Shown here in pieces: positions 58,982 to 64,000 of a DNA stretch of 64,000 bases. A model generated the notes under the pieces. That model was given only the letters and a program-made list of their open reading frames with translations, had not been told where the DNA came from and did not search any database. The position numbers were made by a program, and so were the translations under genes. Each line of letters starts with the position of its first letter. Within the stretch, counting starts at the first letter, position 1. Source of the stretch: Bacteroidales bacterium (GTDB lineage: Bacteria; Bacteroidota; Bacteroidia; Bacteroidales; Muribaculaceae); NCBI GenBank assembly GCA_030524805.1, contig JAUNFY010000007.1:616-64615 (forward strand), given 5' to 3'.

Positions 58982-60301
58982 TCATTTAAGACCGTATTTT
59001 TCCATCCGTCGGTAGAGCGTCTGGCGCGTAACGCCGAGGATGCGGGCTGCCGTCGAAAGGTTCCCACCCGCTCTCTCAAGCGCCTGCTCTATGGCTGCCA
59101 ACTCGGCGTTCACCAATGTCCCGCTGCCCCCTTTGTCTACTGTAGCCTCCACTCCGGGCTGGCATGAGAAGTCGGAGATCTCAAGCCGGTCGCCACCCAT
59201 GAGTAGGGCCCGCTCCACCATGTTTTTCAGCTGCCTGATATTGCCGGGATATTGCAGCCGGGTGAGATATTCCATTGCCTCGGCTGATATTTCCGGTGTT
59301 TTCCGTCCGGTGCCGGAAGCAGCTGATGCCATGAAATGGCCGACAAGCAGCGGGATGTCGTCGGGCCTCTCGCGAAGCGCCGGCACCCGAAGGGTGATGA
59401 GGTTGATGCGGTAGAAAAGGTCTTCGCGGAAACGCCCTTCCCTCACCATCGCCGGTATGTCGGCGTTGGTGGCGCACACCACCCTTATGTCCACCTTCTT
59501 CGGGCGGCTGTCGCCGAGCACTTCAAATGTGTGTTGCTGAAGCACACGCAGCAGTTTCACCTGGCTCGAGAGGTCGAGGTCGCCTATTTCGTCGAGGAAG
59601 ATGGTGCCCGAATCTGCAAGTTCGAAGCGTCCCTTGCGCGCAGCCACCGCCCCGGTGAAGGCCCCCTTGGTGTGGCCGAACATCTCGCTCTCGAACAGCG
59701 ATTGCGAGATGCCTCCCAGATTCACCATCACGAATGGTTTATCGCGCCGGCGGCTGTTGATGTGGATTGCGTTGGCTATCATTTCCTTCCCTGTGCCGTT
59801 CTCGCCCAGTATCAGCACCGGCGCGTCGGTCGGCGCTATTCGCTCTATCGTAGAGAGAAGATTCATCATCTCGCTGTTGCGCGCCACTATCCCTCCGCGG
59901 TTGAAGGGGGATGAGGCCTTTTCCTGATTCTTGTTGCTCACCGAGAGTGCCGTGTTGATGCGCTGCAGCAGTAGCCGGTTGTTCCAGGGCTTGGTGATGA
60001 AGTCGAAGGCGCCTGCCTTGATTCCTTCCACCGCAAGCTCGATGCTGCCCCAGGCCGTGATGAGGATTACGGGCGTGTCGGGCTGGAAAATCTTTACCTT
60101 GCGCAGAAGCGCTATTCCCTCCTCGCCTGTGGTGGAGATGCTGTAGTTCATGTCCATCAGTATCAGCTCGTAGGCGCCGGTCCTCACCTTGGCGAGGGCC
60201 GACTCCGGATCGGGACACGACTCTACCTCGAAGCCCGATGTCCTGAGCAGGAATTCCAGCGATTTGCGGATCGCGGCGTCATCATCGATTATCAGAATCA
60301 T
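58982..60301 (-). CDS. Sigma-54-dependent response regulator (NtrC family)
   Basis: 439 aa. Receiver domain (about 1-120) with the phosphoacceptor Asp in LILMDMNYS and Lys in FITKPWNN. AAA+ domain: GENGTGKEMIANAI is the Walker A, FGHTKGAFTGAVAARKGRFE holds the GAFTGA loop that contacts sigma-54, FLDEIGDLDL the Walker B, and the arginine fingers follow in LFYRINLI. C-terminal Fis-type HTH: NLSTAARILGVTRQTLYRRM. Complete. 22 bases after tolC; the kinase follows after one base. A sigma-54 promoter precedes the operon, so it likely activates its own transcription. Confidence 0.96.
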   Translation of the reverse strand: MILIIDDDAAIRKSLEFLLRTSGFEVESCPDPESALAKVRTGAYELILMDMNYSISTTGEEGIALLRKVKIFQPDTPVILITAWGSIELAVEGIKAGAFDFITKPWNNRLLLQRINTALSVSNKNQEKASSPFNRGGIVARNSEMMNLLSTIERIAPTDAPVLILGENGTGKEMIANAIHINSRRRDKPFVMVNLGGISQSLFESEMFGHTKGAFTGAVAARKGRFELADSGTIFLDEIGDLDLSSQVKLLRVLQQHTFEVLGDSRPKKVDIRVVCATNADIPAMVREGRFREDLFYRINLITLRVPALRERPDDIPLLVGHFMASAASGTGRKTPEISAEAMEYLTRLQYPGNIRQLKNMVERALLMGGDRLEISDFSCQPGVEATVDKGGSGTLVNAELAAIEQALERAGGNLSTAARILGVTRQTLYRRMEKYGLK

Positions 60302-60323
60302 ACTACAAAATTAACAAAAAAAG

Positions 60324-61811
60324 TTAGTTTGAGCCAATAATCCTGTCGAAATCGGCATCTATCCCGCAGTTGCCCGCGAAATCCCAGAGCGTAAGGCTCC
60401 TCACCTGGTAGTAATAATTCCAGAAGAGATATAGCTGGTTTATAAGAGCCTGATGGCTTTGGTCTTTGCTCAGTTGCGAGTCGTTGAGGTCGAGGGTCGA
60501 GATCTTGCCCACGAGAAATGTCTCCAGATTCGTCTTGTAGCGGGCGCCGGCTATGGTGTCGGCGCGTTGCGCCAGTTCGAGCTGACGGCGCTGGTTGTTG
60601 TAGCGCTCCACGAGGATGAAGATGTTCTGGTCAAACTCCATCTGCTCCTTGCGTATGCTGCTTTCTATCACCTTTCGGTTGTTTTCTGCCACTTTCACCT
60701 GTCCCCGTCTTTTCCCCCAGTCCAAGAGAGGAATCGAGAACCCTATCTCCACCACCTGGTTGTCTTTGAGCCCACGGTAGGCATCGGGGGTGTTGTCGGC
60801 CGTGCCCGTATATCCTATCTGCGCGAAGAGGTCGATCTGCCTCATGTTCCCTTTTGCCTTGGCCACATTGTAGTCGGCTTCAAGCTGACGTCGCCTTATC
60901 TCTTTGGAGAAAGAATTGTTAGTGAGCGCCTTGTCAAGCACCGAGGTGTAGTCGAGCTCCCCCGAGGGCACTGATTCCGGCACTTCCGGATCAAGGTCCT
61001 CGTCATCCTCTATGTCGAGAAATGCCTTGAGGGCGAACATCGCCGATCGGTAGTTGCTCTCGCAGTCCGTCAGGTCCGATTCGGCATTGAGCAGGTTCAG
61101 TTCAAGCTGCAGCAGGTCGTTGCGGCTAATCTGCCCCATGTTTCGTTTTGCTATCGCCACTTCATGCAGCTTTTTCGAGTTCTCGTAGTTCTGGCGCGCT
61201 ATGCCCAGGTTCTCCTTGCTCATGAGGAGGTTGAAGAAATTTGTCACGGCGTTTAGCGCCACCCCCTCGGTCGCGCTTATGAACTGAGCCTTCGCCTCCT
61301 CATATCTCACCGGCTCAATCCTCCGGCTCCATTTCGTGTGGTTCACCCCGAATATCGGTTGGTTCAGCGTCAGCGCCACCGGCACCGACATGAACCTGTT
61401 GCCCGCGCCGTTGTCAAGCTGCCTCAGCCAGTCGAGAGAGGTTGTCAGCGACAGCGTGCCCCCGGTCAGCCATATATTCTGTTTGATCGAGAGTTCCCCG
61501 TTCATCTGCAGGTAATTGTTGCGCACGAACGTGTAGGAACCATCGTCGAGTTGGTAGGCGCTGTAACTTTTGCGATAGGAAGGCACCGTCGCGTTGAAAC
61601 TTAATTCCGGAAGCAGGTCGGCGCGGTAGGTGCGGTAGCTCCAGTAGGCCGTGCGCAGTTGGTTGAGAGCCACGGCGGCATCCACGCTGCGCGAGCGCGC
61701 CGTCAGCACCGCCTCCTCCAATGTGATGGTCCGCGCAGCCGAAGGCAGGGCCGCCCCCAATCCGAGGGCGACTCCCGCCGCCGCTATCCATGTTTTAATA
61801 TTTAATTTCAT
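60324..61811 (-). CDS. TolC-family outer-membrane efflux protein
   Basis: 495 aa with a signal peptide (VALGLGAALPSAARTI). Two OEP repeats of long helices: about 35-235 (TLEEAVLTARSRSVDAAVALNQL, ARQNYENSKKLHEVAIAKRNMGQISRNDLLQ) and about 280-460 (RRQLEADYNVAKAKGN, ESSIRKEQMEFDQNIFI). Forms the outer-membrane channel of a tripartite exporter; no HlyD or transporter gene is in the window. First gene of the operon with the sigma-54 activator and kinase, under the promoter at 61846-61860. Confidence 0.93.
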   Translation of the reverse strand: MKLNIKTWIAAAGVALGLGAALPSAARTITLEEAVLTARSRSVDAAVALNQLRTAYWSYRTYRADLLPELSFNATVPSYRKSYSAYQLDDGSYTFVRNNYLQMNGELSIKQNIWLTGGTLSLTTSLDWLRQLDNGAGNRFMSVPVALTLNQPIFGVNHTKWSRRIEPVRYEEAKAQFISATEGVALNAVTNFFNLLMSKENLGIARQNYENSKKLHEVAIAKRNMGQISRNDLLQLELNLLNAESDLTDCESNYRSAMFALKAFLDIEDDEDLDPEVPESVPSGELDYTSVLDKALTNNSFSKEIRRRQLEADYNVAKAKGNMRQIDLFAQIGYTGTADNTPDAYRGLKDNQVVEIGFSIPLLDWGKRRGQVKVAENNRKVIESSIRKEQMEFDQNIFILVERYNNQRRQLELAQRADTIAGARYKTNLETFLVGKISTLDLNDSQLSKDQSHQALINQLYLFWNYYYQVRSLTLWDFAGNCGIDADFDRIIGSN

Positions 61812-61845
61812 AATCAGCAGATTTATAATTCACGATAAAGCAATC

Positions 61846-61860
61846 GCAACAACCGTGCCA
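61846..61860 (-). promoter_or_regulatory. Sigma-54 promoter of the tolC operon
   Basis: TGGCACGGTTGTTGC on the minus strand: GG and GC elements separated by 10 bases, fitting the -24/-12 consensus TGGCAC-N5-TTGC. Transcription would start near 61834, 23 bases before the tolC ATG. Two direct repeats CCTGTCCGA (61903-61911 and 61922-61930) lie 43 to 84 bases upstream and could bind the activator. Confidence 0.7.
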
Positions 61861-62187
61861 AACCCGCAACCCGCTGATCCCCAGCCCTTCCTCCCGCCGC
61901 CCCCTGTCCGAAACCGTACATCCTGTCCGATTTCCCCGCCCCAAAGCCCCAAAAATCCCCCCAAAAGCCTCCCCCGGCGCCAGCCTTTTTGAGGAAGCCT
62001 GAGGGCAAAGCCCGAAGCCCTAAAGCCCTCCTCAAGGCTGCTTTGAAAGTGTGTGAGGGCTGTAAAGCCCGAAAAGCCCCGGCTCCCTAAAAAATCCCTT
62101 TCCCAAAAGTCAGCCCTTTTTTGAAGGAGTGTGAGGGCGAAGCCCGAATCAAAAGCCGCAGCCCCCGAAGGGGCCGCGGTGTTGAAT
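61861..62187. other. Intergenic region upstream of tolC
   Basis: Contains the possible activator sites (61903-61930), a C-rich stretch, and three copies of the GTGTGAGGGC-GCCCGAA repeat family (from 61985). No gene. Confidence 0.5.
61985..62150 (+). repeat. Intergenic repeat family, three degenerate copies
   Basis: Cores at 61985-62017, 62040-62075 and 62117-62150, e.g. CTTTTTTGAAGGAGTGTG followed by AGGGCGAAGCCCGAA. Same family as 27902-28036. Confidence 0.7.
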
Positions 62188-64000
62188 TTAGAGCTTCAGC
62201 AAGGAAGATTCGTTGTCGGAGTTGTTGAGCGAGCGGCGCGATGAGCGGAATATCGAACCGAAATCGGCCGAATAACTCACCGACAGCACCACCATATTCG
62301 CATTATTCTTGATATATCGCTCCTTGAAATAGGGATTCACCGCCGAATATCCCCACGAAGGATATTGCGTCCCTTTGCTCTCGAACATATACATCCAGCT
62401 CGCCCCGAAGGTCCAGTGCTTGTCGGGCTTGTAATCAAGGCTGAGCGAGTCGCCGTTCTCGTCTTTGCCCACATAGTTGCCGTTGAGATACTTGCCCGGT
62501 ATCTTGCGCCAGTACGACACGGTGAAGGGCCCCTTGTTCCACCACACCGAGAAATTGGCGTCAAACGAGGTGAGATGATGACACCAGTCCGCGCCCATCG
62601 TCTCGTAATGGCTCACTCCCAGACTCACGTTCGCTCCGAAACCGGCGATGTCGTTGACACGCAGATTCAGATTCGCTCCCGCATCCCACGAGCGCCGCGC
62701 ATTGATCGATTGCGACAGAAACATCCGATCGCCCAGATACATCATGTCGCTCATCACGAAGTCTCCAGTCTGCCGGTAGCTCAGGGAGAGCGACGCGTTG
62801 AATTTCCTCAGCCGGAATGCAGGCGTCAGCTGGTAGCGGAAGTTCTGCGATACCTTCAGGTCGGGATTGCCGTTCGATACCAGATAGGGCGTCTGTTGCT
62901 GCGGGTAGTCGGTCAGCGACGACAGCGAGGGTATGCTCGGCGAGTACTGAAAAGAGGCTCTCAGGTTCCATTTCTGCGAAATGTTCCATTGCGCTTGCAC
63001 CGTGGTCAGGTTTCGGATGAAATGACGTTTGTTAAGGTCGTTCTTTATCCAGTAGAGCTTCGCGCCGGTGGCAACCGACACGTAAACCCTTCCTATCTGC
63101 TGCCCCAGCCGCGCATAGATGTAGTTGTTGTTCTCCGTCAGCACAGGCTCATAGTCTGTGGTCAGGTATGTGTTGGTGCTGTGCGAGATGGTGTTCTGGT
63201 AGCCGGCCGAGAGCGACGTCTTGCCCGAAAACTGATGAGTGTAGCTTACCTCGCTTATCAGGGAGCGCCGCCTGCTGTTCACGTCCATCACGTAGTCGGT
63301 CGTGGTGCCGTCGCCGAAGTCATAGATGTTCGAGCGTCGGTAGTCGTTCCGGCTCAGCGTACCTACCACCTGCACCTCCAGCGAGTTGCGCTCATTGAAG
63401 TCGCGCTTGAAGAAGAGGTCGAGCGAGGGGGAGAGGTCTTTGTTTCTGGTCAGGTTGCTGTTGTCGTAGTCGCCCAGATAGGAATCGATGGTCGTGGCGA
63501 AAGCCTGGCTTTTGCGGGTCAGCACCGAGGTGCGGAACGTTGCCGAGAAAAGGGTGCCCGCCGTCGGCATGTAGTCATATTTGAGCGAGAGGTTGTTGTA
63601 GAAATAGTTGAAGGGATTGCGGTCTTTCTCTTCAAGATCCACTCTGAAGTCATCGCCGATATAGCTCTCGCGGGAGTTGTCGAATACATCCTGATAGTTT
63701 CGCCACGAAGGATTGTAGGAGAGTGTGAACTGCGACGGCCCCTGATGATAAGATGCGCGCACATTGCCGTCTACAAATGCCGTGTTCAGCGCGCTCCGTC
63801 CCCAAAGATATACCTGGCCGCCGTCGTTGCGTTTCTTCAGCGTGATGTTGAGAAATCCGTTGTTCCCTTTGTCGGCATATCGGGCCGGAGTGATACGCGA
63901 GTATTCTATCTTGGCTATGTCTTTCGGCTGTAGGGCATTGAGGTCGCTTTCGGTCGACGGCACCCCGTTGATGAGGATCACGGGCGATCCTCCGTCCACG
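62188..64000 (-). CDS. TonB-plug outer-membrane beta-barrel protein, 3' part
   Basis: At least 603 aa; the frame is open to the right edge, so the N-terminus is missing. The visible start is the end of a plug domain (INGVPSTESDLNALQPKDIAKIEY, then GNNGFLNITLKKR), followed by a long barrel with alternating aromatic segments and a C-terminus typical of the OMP_b-brl_3 family (FGSIFRSSRRSLNNSDNESS). Transcribed toward the tolC operon; the gap holds repeats and the sigma-54 promoter, so it is probably a separate unit. Confidence 0.82.
   Translation of the reverse strand, partial: VDGGSPVILINGVPSTESDLNALQPKDIAKIEYSRITPARYADKGNNGFLNITLKKRNDGGQVYLWGRSALNTAFVDGNVRASYHQGPSQFTLSYNPSWRNYQDVFDNSRESYIGDDFRVDLEEKDRNPFNYFYNNLSLKYDYMPTAGTLFSATFRTSVLTRKSQAFATTIDSYLGDYDNSNLTRNKDLSPSLDLFFKRDFNERNSLEVQVVGTLSRNDYRRSNIYDFGDGTTTDYVMDVNSRRRSLISEVSYTHQFSGKTSLSAGYQNTISHSTNTYLTTDYEPVLTENNNYIYARLGQQIGRVYVSVATGAKLYWIKNDLNKRHFIRNLTTVQAQWNISQKWNLRASFQYSPSIPSLSSLTDYPQQQTPYLVSNGNPDLKVSQNFRYQLTPAFRLRKFNASLSLSYRQTGDFVMSDMMYLGDRMFLSQSINARRSWDAGANLNLRVNDIAGFGANVSLGVSHYETMGADWCHHLTSFDANFSVWWNKGPFTVSYWRKIPGKYLNGNYVGKDENGDSLSLDYKPDKHWTFGASWMYMFESKGTQYPSWGYSAVNPYFKERYIKNNANMVVLSVSYSADFGSIFRSSRRSLNNSDNESSLLKL

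Noticed and set aside
58981..59079. N-terminal extension of the kinase into the regulator gene
   Set aside because: The 33 extra residues are basic shadow sequence of the regulator's HTH region; the ATG at 58980 gives a proper first membrane helix.

Overview
The window is a piece of a Bacteroidota chromosome, most likely order Bacteroidales and possibly Muribaculaceae-like. The evidence is the repeated promoter pattern TTG/TTTG, about 20 bp, then TAnnTTTG ahead of many genes, tRNAs and candidate sRNAs; the family-typical gene order ftsX, DUF3098, uppP, truB, queA; TonB-plug barrel proteins; a PorE-like OmpA lipoprotein; and the polysaccharide export and glycoside hydrolase genes. The chromosome is fairly GC-rich, and three clearly AT-rich islands stand out.

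Layout. 1-6.6 kb: end of mtaB, a family 2 glycosyltransferase, surE, then ftsX-DUF3098-uppP-truB-queA, all on the plus strand. 6.8-12.6 kb: a 5.8-kb integrative element (tyrosine integrase, excisionase-like protein, gene II/X-type replication initiator, five unknown proteins) inserted exactly in the terminator hairpin of a small RNA gene. 12.7-24.4 kb: recO, ugd, an AMP-forming acyl ligase, HIT, greA, a lipoprotein between direct repeats, gyrB, adk, hpt and a TPR/propeller/OmpA lipoprotein. 24.5-32.8 kb: a tricorn-like protease, tRNA-Ser(GCU), a GH43-like enzyme, an Ala-rich OmpA protein, and an ECF sigma operon. 32.84-37.14 kb: an AT-rich module (outer-membrane barrel, LytS-type kinase, LytTR regulator) between 34-bp direct repeats. 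37.2-45.8 kb: two more tRNA-Ser genes, a lipoprotein, sdaA, rnz, and an export operon (SLBB outer-membrane protein, Wzz, M23/LysM peptidase). 45.8-55.3 kb: GH115, GH140-like, an MG2/TonB-plug protein, a serine hydrolase and gmd. 55.3-64 kb: a second sRNA copy, an aminotransferase, luxS, xseB, a TolC / sigma-54 activator / kinase operon with a good sigma-54 promoter, and the end of a barrel protein.

The most interesting material is the 5.8-kb element and the RNA it targets. The window holds three copies of a short RNA gene sharing a 5' block (around GTTTTTCATGGTATTAGAT) and a terminator hairpin with a GTGA loop whose stem sequence differs but stays paired. The element uses the loop, right arm and T tract of one copy as its attachment core, so integration leaves that RNA intact, as tRNA-targeting integrases do. 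By eye, the element almost completely lacks GC-containing tetranucleotide palindromes (AGCT, CATG, CTAG, CCGG, GCGC, CGCG none seen; GGCC one; GATC and GTAC two each), as expected of DNA shaped by restriction during transfer. A second regulatory story is the TolC operon, where the sigma-54 promoter sits just upstream of genes that themselves encode a sigma-54 activator and its kinase.
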